Both the position numbers and the translations under genes were made by a program. From the NCBI GenBank assembly GCA_023417815.1, contig JAEZEI010000034.1, positions 29,215 to 93,214 on the forward strand: DNA of 64,000 bases. The letters are read 5' to 3'. Within the stretch, counting starts at the first letter, position 1; every line of letters starts with the position of its first letter. This DNA is from Bacteroidota bacterium. GTDB taxonomy: Bacteria > Bacteroidota > Bacteroidia > Chitinophagales > Chitinophagaceae. Below, piece by piece: positions 17,704-25,103 of the stretch. Under the pieces are notes generated by a model. It was given only the letters and a program-made list of their open reading frames with translations, made no database searches and was not told the DNA's origin.

Positions 17704-18601
17704 AATTTGCTGTCAGCTCCGTATAGGCAGCTTCCAGCGGCCTGTTTATGCCATCGCCCATCCATTCAGGAGAGCCAGGTATTGTTGTAGCTTTTAAAAT
17801 TTCCGGTCTCGTTTTTCCGGCCTTGATCTCCTTATCCATGAAATTGAGCAGGTTGCCCAAATAGTCGCGGAATAACAGAACGTCATCACTTTTCACCACA
17901 ACATCATGGCCTTCCCGGGCATGACCGCATACATATCTTGTATCTTTTCCGAATTTGGAAACAGCTTTTTCCAGGACCTTCATCCAGTTTGCGATGTTTG
18001 CGCCATTGGTCTTATCGATCACTGGGTGCCTACGGTTAAAAACAAGGTCGCCCATATGGATCACATCCTGGTTCTCAAAATGTACCAGGCTGTCGCCGTT
18101 TGTATGTGCCGCACCGAAGTAATGAAGTTTGATCTTCCTGCCATCCAATTTTCTTGACCACGAGTCATCAAAGGTAACAGTAGGGTATAGGTGCTTGTCA
18201 TAGTCATTCGATGAACGGGCCTGTCTTTCCTGGTTGGCCTTGCTGTTCTGGTGCGCCACAACATGTTCAACGATACCTGTGAAGAGAATATTCCCTGATG
18301 TATGATCGCGGTGATGGTGCGTATTGATCAGATATTTAAAAGGCTGCATTGATCTTTTCTTCAGGTCTTCCACAAGGTGGGCGGCCGAATCCGGGAACTG
18401 GGAATCCACTACTACGATCCCTTTCTTCGTGATCATGAAAAGGATAGTTCCTCCACGTTCAGTGAAAATGCCGCAATCATCTGTCAGCATCCTGATCTTA
18501 TAGGCAGGGTCGTTCAGCAGTGCTGCAAGTGCGCTCCCTTTGAAGAGTGAGATAGCGGAAAGTGTTAATGCGGCAGATCGTACAAAGGTTCTCCTGTTCA
18601 T
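17696..18601 (-). CDS. Metallo-beta-lactamase fold hydrolase with Tat signal
   Basis: The 301-residue protein begins MNRRTFVRSAALTLS, a twin-arginine signal (RRTFV) followed by a hydrophobic core, so it is exported folded. The MBL site HxHxDH is H95-x-H97-x-D99-H100 in THHHRDHTSG, with later ligands in GAAHTNGDS (His) and MGDLVF (Asp). It resembles SoxH/quinoprotein-relay type hydrolases rather than a true beta-lactamase, but the substrate is unknown. It lies downstream of an MFS gene on the same strand (61-nt gap). Confidence 0.85.
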   Translation of the reverse strand: MNRRTFVRSAALTLSAISLFKGSALAALLNDPAYKIRMLTDDCGIFTERGGTILFMITKKGIVVVDSQFPDSAAHLVEDLKKRSMQPFKYLINTHHHRDHTSGNILFTGIVEHVVAHQNSKANQERQARSSNDYDKHLYPTVTFDDSWSRKLDGRKIKLHYFGAAHTNGDSLVHFENQDVIHMGDLVFNRRHPVIDKTNGANIANWMKVLEKAVSKFGKDTRYVCGHAREGHDVVVKSDDVLLFRDYLGNLLNFMDKEIKAGKTRPEILKATTIPGSPEWMGDGINRPLEAAYTELTANFK

Positions 18602-18662
18602 AGCTTAGAAAATGAAGGATCAATTTAAGGATTAATGAAGAACAGGAATGTTAAACAGGCTA

Positions 18663-19904
18663 TTAATATTCCATTTTTCGAAGCTGGGGCGCTTTAAACC
18701 AGGTGAGCACCGCTATGCCTATCGTCATGCACCCGCCGAAAACCACACTGGGCACTGTTCCCATCAGCCGGGCAGCTACTCCGCTTTCAAACTGGCCTAT
18801 CTCGTTAGATGAATTAATGAACATGCTGTTCACTGCAAACACCCTTCCCCTTAGTTCGTCGGGGATCTTAAGCTGCATTATGGTGGAACGTATCACAACG
18901 CTGAAACCGTCGGCGCAGCCGCTGAGCATAAGCGCTACGAACGAAAGCCAGAAATATTCTGACAAGGCAAACAGGATGATGGCCATTCCGAATCCTCCCA
19001 CAGCATAGAACAGTATTCTTCCCTGGTTACGCCTGAGTGGCCTTATAGTTAGCGAAGTAACGGTTATGATGGCACCGATATCTGCGGCTGCATTCAGCCA
19101 GCCAAAACCTATTGGTCCCACTTTTAAAATATCCCGGGCGAATACAGGCACAAGCGCAACGGCGCCCCCAAAAAGCACCGCGAAGAGATCCAGTGTTAAG
19201 GCACCAAGGATCTCTTTTGTCTTAAACACATAATCCAGGCCTTCTTTTACACTCTTCCAGGGATTGGCCGGCAATCCTTTGAATACAGGCTTTGTTTCCA
19301 GTTTTGTCATGAAGAAATATCCAATACATACAAAAAGAAGTACCACCATAAAGGTTGCATGGATCCCTATCAATGCAATGAATAAGCCGCCCGCAGCATG
19401 CCCGATTATAGAAGCTGTAAGCCAGGAAGCAGAACTGATAGTTGCAGCTCTCGGGATCATTTCCCGCGGAACGATCTGTGAAATCAGCGCAGCAAAAGTT
19501 GGCCCTGAAAAAGCCCTGATAGCCCCGGTAAAGGCTATAACCATGCACATCAGTCCAGCAATCGTCCAGTTACTGAAAATGGAAGCAGCACCGGAAGAGG
19601 AGAGTAAAATGAAAAGAATGATGCACACCGCGTAGCTCCGCATGCAGTTAAGCAACAGGTTACGTTTTTCTGTCTTATCTATATGATGCCCTGCATACAA
19701 AGCGAAGGAAAGTGCGGGGATAACTTCCGAGAGGCCTACAAATCCCAAAGCCAGTTTACTGTCGGTAAGAAGATACATCCACCAGCCGATAACAGTTCCC
19801 GTCATCCTCAGCCCCATCATAAAAATGAAGCGGCCTTTCAGGAAATTCCTGAATTCGGGGACCTTCAGGGGAGCATATGCATTCGCTGGAAGTACTGGCT
19901 TCAA
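18663..19904 (-). CDS. MFS transporter, MFS_3/EntS-like
   Basis: The 413-residue protein has 12 predicted membrane segments and the pattern of the MFS_3 branch (enterobactin exporter and macrolide efflux types). It starts at TTG 19904, which forms a TTGA overlap with the stop of the deoxynucleoside kinase gene; the first in-frame ATG is about 27 codons further in, inside the first membrane helix, so the TTG is likely real. Translation is probably coupled to the kinase. Substrate unknown. Confidence 0.8.
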   Translation of the reverse strand: MKPVLPANAYAPLKVPEFRNFLKGRFIFMMGLRMTGTVIGWWMYLLTDSKLALGFVGLSEVIPALSFALYAGHHIDKTEKRNLLLNCMRSYAVCIILFILLSSSGAASIFSNWTIAGLMCMVIAFTGAIRAFSGPTFAALISQIVPREMIPRAATISSASWLTASIIGHAAGGLFIALIGIHATFMVVLLFVCIGYFFMTKLETKPVFKGLPANPWKSVKEGLDYVFKTKEILGALTLDLFAVLFGGAVALVPVFARDILKVGPIGFGWLNAAADIGAIITVTSLTIRPLRRNQGRILFYAVGGFGMAIILFALSEYFWLSFVALMLSGCADGFSVVIRSTIMQLKIPDELRGRVFAVNSMFINSSNEIGQFESGVAARLMGTVPSVVFGGCMTIGIAVLTWFKAPQLRKMEY

Positions 19905-20548
19905 TGTTTCTGCAGTTCCGGCAGGTTAATGAAATGTTGACCGTCGCTGTATTCCTTCTCAAGAGCATCCAGGATGGCCTGGAAATGAGACGGCTCATTC
20001 AGGAAGTCAGCATTGGTGGTATCCACCATCAGGGTCTTTATATTGTGTTGTTTAATGTATTGGGTATAGGTTTCCTGTAAACTGAAAAGGTAATCGCCGG
20101 GAATATCCTGCTCATAGGATCGGTTCCTTTTTTTGATATTTTCCTTCAGTTTACTTACCGGTGAATGCAGGTAAATAAGCAGGTCTGGCTGAATGATCTG
20201 GGGATTGATAATGTCGAACAATTTCTGGTATAGCCTGAACTCCTCATCGGCCAGGTTCACTTTTGCAAAAAGCAGCGACTTGGTGAAAAGATAATCCGAG
20301 ATCACCACTTCCTGGAACATATCTTTTGTTTGAAGCATCTCCTTTAGCTGCTTGTACCGTTCCGCCATAAAAAACAACTCCAGCGGAAAAGCGAATTGCT
20401 CGGGGTCGGCATAGAACTTTGGAAGAAACGGGTTGTCCGCAAATTCTTCCAGGATAAGTTTTGCTTTGAAATGTTCACTGAGCAGGGTGGCAAGGGTGGT
20501 TTTTCCAGCGCCTATGTTCCCTTCGATCGTAATAAAATTATACTTCAT
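19901..20548 (-). CDS. Deoxynucleoside kinase
   Basis: The 215-residue enzyme has a P-loop G-NIGA-GKTT (10-18), LEEFADNPFLPKFY (the acidic base region) and the lid KKRNRSYEQDI (about residue 140). This is the deoxyguanosine/deoxyadenosine kinase (dNK) pattern, for salvage phosphorylation of deoxynucleosides. It lies 40 nt downstream of folK on the same strand, a pairing often seen in Bacteroidota. Nucleoside preference cannot be called. Confidence 0.9.
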   Translation of the reverse strand: MKYNFITIEGNIGAGKTTLATLLSEHFKAKLILEEFADNPFLPKFYADPEQFAFPLELFFMAERYKQLKEMLQTKDMFQEVVISDYLFTKSLLFAKVNLADEEFRLYQKLFDIINPQIIQPDLLIYLHSPVSKLKENIKKRNRSYEQDIPGDYLFSLQETYTQYIKQHNIKTLMVDTTNADFLNEPSHFQAILDALEKEYSDGQHFINLPELQKH

Positions 20549-20588
20549 AACCCGGCCGGCAAATTAACAGGAATGGCTGAATAGGTTA

Positions 20589-21068
20589 TTAAATTCTTTT
20601 CACATCCAGCGGATCAGGGCAACGGGCAAGCATTTCAGTGGTGGTTAAAGCAGTTACGGGGTGCTGAAAGCCTGGTGCAATTTCTTCCAGGGGAACCAGC
20701 ACAAACCTCCTGCCGGCAATGAACTTGTGAGGAATAGTAAGGCCTTCTTCCTGTATCACCTCGTTGTTGAAATAGAGAATGTCGAGGTCAATTACCCTCG
20801 GTGCATTCTTTACAGTGCGTATCCTGCCCATCCCGGCTTCAATCTGTAATAATTGCTGAAGCAGTTCCCTCGCTGAAAGCATTGTTTCGATCTCAACCAC
20901 CTGGTTCAGGAAATCAGGTTGTTGAATATTTCCCCATGCAGCCGTCTGGTATAATGCACTCTTCCGAATGATCTTCCCTGCTTGGCTCCTGATCTCTTTC
21001 CTGGCGATCCGTAATTGTTCCGCAGGATCTTCCAGATTGCTGCCAAGAAGGAGATAACTCATATTCAT
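20589..21068 (-). CDS. folK: 2-amino-4-hydroxy-6-hydroxymethyldihydropteridine pyrophosphokinase
   Basis: The 159-residue protein has the HPPK signatures: YLLLGSNLEDP at the N-terminus and, in the middle, PRVIDLDILYFNNE with the Mg2+-binding Asp pair, followed by IPHKFIAGRRFVLVPLEEIAP. It transfers pyrophosphate from ATP to the pterin in folate synthesis. ATG 21068 or ATG 21062 could be used. It is the first gene of the folK-kinase-MFS unit and is divergent from the ABC permease at 21131. Confidence 0.95.
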   Translation of the reverse strand: MNMSYLLLGSNLEDPAEQLRIARKEIRSQAGKIIRKSALYQTAAWGNIQQPDFLNQVVEIETMLSARELLQQLLQIEAGMGRIRTVKNAPRVIDLDILYFNNEVIQEEGLTIPHKFIAGRRFVLVPLEEIAPGFQHPVTALTTTEMLARCPDPLDVKRI

Positions 21069-21130
21069 GCAGCAAATATATTATCATCTTCATTCTGCAT
21101 CTGCTTAACTTCGCACACCAAATTATCATT

Positions 21131-22240
21131 ATGCGATACAGCCAGCTGCGGGCTTTATGGTCTATAACAATTGCAAGTCTCAGGGCCATTTCGCGCAGCC
21201 CGTCAGCAGTGGTTTTCAGCTTCGCGTTTCCCTTTGTGTTCATCATTGTATTTGGTTTTATCGGTAACAGCGGTGCAATGCAGAATTATAAAGTTGCCCT
21301 GGCCGATGGCGCTGACACCTCCAATCCTGTATTCAGGTCGTTGCGTGCCTCCGGATCTGTTCAAATAATGAAGTATGAAAACCAGGCCGACCTGCAAAGC
21401 GACCTGGAGAAGGGCAGGATAGCAGGGATCCTGGATATACGGAAAAAAGACAGCACCATTCCTTACAGCATTACCATCAAAAGCGCTTCATCAAGCAATA
21501 ATAAATGGCCACAGCTCAAATCCCTCGTGGAAAGCAGGATCCATTACCTGAGTGATTCGCTTTATGCTGATCGCCCTGCTATAGCTCAAATCGACTTCAA
21601 TTATGAACGTGATATTGCGCAGATAAGGCAGTTTCGAACGATCGATTTTATTTTACCGGGCCAGTTGGGTTTCTCGCTTCTTAGTTCAGGAGTCTTCGGC
21701 GTAGCCTTCATGTTTTTTAATTTGAGAAGCACCCTGGTGCTGAAACGTTTCTTTGCAACCCCTGTCAGCCGGACCTCCATAATTCTTGGCGAAGGGATCA
21801 GCCGGGTGATATTTAATATGATCACTGCCGTGGTGATCATTCTTGCCGGTTATTTTTTCTTTGGTTACACCCTGATTCACGGGGGATATACTTTATTGCA
21901 AATGCTGGTGCTGAGTTTTATCGGCCTGTTGCTCTTCATGGGTTTTGGATTTATCATCAGCGGACTTGCCACCAGCGACAGCTCCATACCACCATTTGCG
22001 AACCTCATTACCCTTCCGCAATTTCTTCTTGGAGGAACATTCTTTTCAATCGAGGCATTTCCTTCCTGGCTTCAGCCGATATCGCATATTCTCCCGCTCA
22101 CCCATCTGAATTCGGCCCTGAGAAAGATTGCCTTCGAAGGACAAAATTTGTGGGATGTGCGGATCGAGATTCTGATACTTTTAGGTTGGAGCATAGTGGT
22201 CTATGCTTTTGCCGTTAAAACATTTAAATGGGAACGATGA
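21131..22240 (+). CDS. ABC-2 type transporter permease without adjacent ATPase
   Basis: The 369-residue protein has one N-terminal membrane helix (about 20-50), a large extracytoplasmic loop (about 50-165) and five to six C-terminal helices, the ABC-2 (YhhJ/NodJ-like) layout. The late LPLTHLNSALRKIAFEG is the typical family motif. No ABC ATPase gene is present next to it, so it must pair with one encoded elsewhere. TAACTTCG at 21106-21113 is a one-mismatch -7 box. The next gene starts inside its stop (ATGA). Confidence 0.85.
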   Translation: MRYSQLRALWSITIASLRAISRSPSAVVFSFAFPFVFIIVFGFIGNSGAMQNYKVALADGADTSNPVFRSLRASGSVQIMKYENQADLQSDLEKGRIAGILDIRKKDSTIPYSITIKSASSSNNKWPQLKSLVESRIHYLSDSLYADRPAIAQIDFNYERDIAQIRQFRTIDFILPGQLGFSLLSSGVFGVAFMFFNLRSTLVLKRFFATPVSRTSIILGEGISRVIFNMITAVVIILAGYFFFGYTLIHGGYTLLQMLVLSFIGLLLFMGFGFIISGLATSDSSIPPFANLITLPQFLLGGTFFSIEAFPSWLQPISHILPLTHLNSALRKIAFEGQNLWDVRIEILILLGWSIVVYAFAVKTFKWER

Positions 22241-22740
22241 AAGCAGTAAAAGGTTTCTTGCTGGTAATTATTGGAATGGCAGTAGTGCTTACGCTCTTTT
22301 CGCTCATAATGCCTTCATCAGTTTCTGCAGTCAGGAATATTGGTATAAACGCTTCGCGTGATAGTATAAACAGGATGATCACGAACCTCTCCTCGTATCC
22401 TGAATGGTATCCCGGTTTGCGTGGCAACCAGCCTGAAATAGCAGCGGACGGAAAAAGTATTTCATGGAAGGCTGGGGATAAAGCAAGTAAACTTTCCGTG
22501 GTAAATGCTGATTCAAATTCTCTTCGCCTGAAACTTGAAAGTGGGAACAGCGAGCCTGTCATCAGCGACATCTTTACTTCAGTTTATGAGAACGAACCAG
22601 GGGTGAACGTGGAGTGGAAGCTTCATTCAAAAGTGAAGTGGTATCCTTGGGAACGATTTGGCGGCATCTTCTTCGACCAGGTAAGCGGGCCATCAATGGA
22701 AGAGGGGCTGAAGAACCTAAAGAATTTACTTGAACGTTAG
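22237..22740 (+). CDS. SRPBCC (START-like) domain protein, membrane-anchored
   Basis: The 167-residue protein has an N-terminal membrane helix (about 5-27) followed by a START/polyketide-cyclase fold core: NRMITNLSSYPEWYPGLRG and a final helix GPSMEEGLKNLKNLLE. Such domains bind hydrophobic ligands. ATG 22237 forms an ATGA overlap with the permease stop, so the pair is translationally coupled; ATG 22228 is an alternative. A palindromic repeat element starts 4 nt after the stop. Ligand unknown. Confidence 0.75.
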   Translation: MKAVKGFLLVIIGMAVVLTLFSLIMPSSVSAVRNIGINASRDSINRMITNLSSYPEWYPGLRGNQPEIAADGKSISWKAGDKASKLSVVNADSNSLRLKLESGNSEPVISDIFTSVYENEPGVNVEWKLHSKVKWYPWERFGGIFFDQVSGPSMEEGLKNLKNLLER

Positions 22741-22744
22741 AAAA

Positions 22745-22847
22745 GTTCCCGCAGATTTTCGCAAATTTCTACGCAGATCAGCGCAGATATCCGTTATATA
22801 TTACTCCGCGCAAATCAGCGAAAACATCCCCGGAAATCTGCGGGAAC
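22745..22847. repeat. Intergenic palindromic repeat R1, complete copy
   Basis: The 103-bp element begins with GTTCCCGCAGATTT (22745-22758) and ends with its exact reverse complement AAATCTGCGGGAAC (22834-22847). The interior, rich in CGCAGA/TCAGCG, is itself an imperfect palindrome, so the whole element could form one long hairpin. It lies between the convergent SRPBCC and anmK genes. Other copies: 30335, 32826 (tandem), 33564, 41848, 43920, 63217, 63852. Confidence 0.85.
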
Positions 22848-22902
22848 AAATTAAATCACGAAATGCACCTTTGCGTCATTGCGTTGATGCGTGAAACGTT
22901 TT

Positions 22903-24018
22903 TTACGGGAAGCTTATTTTTCCCATTCTTAATCCACCACATACCAGTTCATTCGCCAATATCGCAAACAGCACTGCCTCTTTTGAATCGGCTGTTATTC
23001 CTTTTTCTTCTATGCTCTTCACATGTATGCCAGGTAGTTTACTAATTTGATCAACGAGCGTTTTGTTATGAATACCGCCACCGGAAATAAAAAGATTTCC
23101 ATGCGCACCCGTAGCTTTTAAGGCGATTGAGATCGCTTCTGCAGTAAGGGCATTAAGGGTTGCCATTACATCTTCGTTGTTTAATCCCGCGCCTGCACTT
23201 TTCAGAGCATGGTCAAGAAAATCACGGTTGAACAATTCGATCCCTGTACTTTTTGGAAAAGGCTTGCTAAAAAATGGATGATCCAGCAAAGCCTTCAGTA
23301 ACGCATAACTGACCTTTCCGCGGGCAGCGATTTTTCCTCCTTCATCACAGTTTAGCTGAAAGTTATCGTTTGCATACAGATCCAACAGGGTATTACCCGG
23401 ACCGCAATCTGTGGTGATGTTTTTTCCATCTGCACCCAGGAACGTAAAGTTGGAAATACCGCCAATGTTAAGCAGCACCGCCGGACGTTCATCATGAAAA
23501 ATTATCTCATCCCCATAAATAGCAAGCGGAGCGCCTTCTCCGCCTTTAGCCACATCCTTCTGCCGGAAGTCGCTTATGGTTATTATGCCGGTTCCCGAAG
23601 CGATATGATCGCCATCCCCGATTTGAAGCGTTGCATTCATTTCATTGCCGGCAGAAGCGGGCGCATGGAATATCGTTTGACCATGACTCCCGATCAGGTC
23701 TACATCCTCATTAGCAATATCCTTCGCTGATAGAAATTGGTTGACCATGTCTGCTTGCAATCTTCCTAACCACGCATTGAGATTACATACTTCATCCAGT
23801 CTTCCATCAGGTTTTGCGAATACTCTTTTTATCCTTTCCTTCTGCTCCGAAGAATATGGAATGGTTTCAAAGTGTTCGAGCCGTACCGAAGTATTTTCTC
23901 CTGATCCCGAAATGATGCAGGAAGCAATATCAAGTCCATCCAGAGAGGTCCCGCTCATTAACCCAATGATCCGCCTTTCGGTTTTTTGGGAGATCGTATA
24001 GAGTTGGCTGATGGTCAT
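22903..24018 (-). CDS. anmK: Anhydro-N-acetylmuramic acid kinase
   Basis: The 371-residue kinase has the family start GLMSGTSLDGLDIASC (19-34), NIGGISNFT and DCGPGNTLLD, the ATP and sugar site. It opens and phosphorylates 1,6-anhydro-MurNAc in cell wall recycling. The start ATG 24018 overlaps the queG stop by 4 nt (ATGA), so the two are translationally coupled. A copy of the intergenic repeat follows the stop. Confidence 0.95.
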   Translation of the reverse strand: MTISQLYTISQKTERRIIGLMSGTSLDGLDIASCIISGSGENTSVRLEHFETIPYSSEQKERIKRVFAKPDGRLDEVCNLNAWLGRLQADMVNQFLSAKDIANEDVDLIGSHGQTIFHAPASAGNEMNATLQIGDGDHIASGTGIITISDFRQKDVAKGGEGAPLAIYGDEIIFHDERPAVLLNIGGISNFTFLGADGKNITTDCGPGNTLLDLYANDNFQLNCDEGGKIAARGKVSYALLKALLDHPFFSKPFPKSTGIELFNRDFLDHALKSAGAGLNNEDVMATLNALTAEAISIALKATGAHGNLFISGGGIHNKTLVDQISKLPGIHVKSIEEKGITADSKEAVLFAILANELVCGGLRMGKISFP

Positions 24019-24935
24019 TGCCGGATAAAATTCAGGTTTCTTTTTATACCAGCGAATTTGCTTCTTTTCAGCGGGGAATCCCGGAATATCTTTTTGAATT
24101 GTTCTTCGGTGAGTTCTTCCCAGTCCCGGGTGGAGAAGTTAAGGATCTCCGGGATAGGCCTTAATTCCGGATGTTGGTGGGGGCGGGCAAAACGGTTCCA
24201 TGGGCAAACATCCTGGCATACATCACAACCAAACATCCAGTTGTTGAATTTCCCTTTCATATTTTCCGGGATGAGTGCGTCTTTTAATTCGATGGTAAAA
24301 TAACTGATGCACTTGCTGCCATCCACTACCTTACCCGGAAGGATCGCCTCTGTAGGGCAGCTATCAATACATCTTGTACATGTTCCGCAATGATCGGTAT
24401 ACCCATGGGCATCCGGATCCAGTTCAAGGTCGGTGATCAGAGTTGCGATAAAAAAGAATGAGCCGGTCCGGGTAAGAAGGTTCGCATTCTTTCCGATCCA
24501 GCCCAGTCCCGATCGTTCAGCCCACGCACGTTCCAGCACGGGGGCGCTGTCTACAAATCCTCTTCCCTGTATATCACCGAAGTGGGTCCGCAGAGTTTCC
24601 AGGAGCTGTCTCAGTTTCGGGCGGATCACTTCGTGGTAATCTTCGCCATAGGCATACTTGCTTACATTAACATCGTTGCCGCATTCTTCTTTGGGAAAAT
24701 AATTGAACAATAAGGTGATCACCGAACGGGCGCCCGGAACAAGCTTTGCCGGGTCAACACGCATTTCAAAATGGTTGACCATGTAATTCATGGTTCCATG
24801 CATTCCGGCATTCAGCCAATTCTCCAGCCGTTCAGCATGATCATCAAGCCGTTCTGCACGGGCAATTCCACAGTGGGAAAATCCCAGCGCGGCAGCGGCA
24901 TCCTTAACGATCTTATTATGGGACAGCAGATCCAA
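24015..24935 (-). CDS. queG: Epoxyqueuosine reductase
   Basis: The 306-residue protein reduces epoxyqueuosine to queuosine in tRNA. It shows the cobalamin-site region in its first half and two 4Fe-4S motifs: CGTCTRCIDSCP (about 185-196) and CDVCQDVCPWN (about 235-245). The start is TTG at 24935; no in-frame ATG exists before residue 45. The minus-strand -7 box TAACTTTG (24941-24948) lies so close that the message may be nearly leaderless. Typical QueG is 300-380 residues, so this is a short but complete form. Confidence 0.93.
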   Translation of the reverse strand: MDLLSHNKIVKDAAAALGFSHCGIARAERLDDHAERLENWLNAGMHGTMNYMVNHFEMRVDPAKLVPGARSVITLLFNYFPKEECGNDVNVSKYAYGEDYHEVIRPKLRQLLETLRTHFGDIQGRGFVDSAPVLERAWAERSGLGWIGKNANLLTRTGSFFFIATLITDLELDPDAHGYTDHCGTCTRCIDSCPTEAILPGKVVDGSKCISYFTIELKDALIPENMKGKFNNWMFGCDVCQDVCPWNRFARPHQHPELRPIPEILNFSTRDWEELTEEQFKKIFRDSPLKRSKFAGIKRNLNFIRQ

Positions 24936-24940
24936 GAATG

Positions 24941-24948
24941 CAAAGTTA
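24941..24948 (-). promoter_or_regulatory. -7 box of queG-anmK
   Basis: On the minus strand the sequence is TAACTTTG followed by CA, an exact TAnnTTTG match. It ends about 6 nt before the TTG start of queG, implying a leaderless or near-leaderless transcript. Confidence 0.5.
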
Positions 24949-25103
24949 CGTTCTAAGGGTTCCTGCAGATCTTGGGGAATATAATTGTCTATTTGGCATC
25001 AAAACCCCCGCAGGTAGTCAGTTTCACCCGTTAGATCATGCCATTTTATCAATGAGAACGATTTGGAAACGTGTTTGATGCATATAAAGAAATTCGCTGA
25101 AAC

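Noticed and set aside
24959..24972. GTTCCTGCAGATC as a further solo copy of the intergenic repeat
   Set aside because: It matches the end with a mismatch but has no second arm, and a 13-nt match alone is weak evidence.
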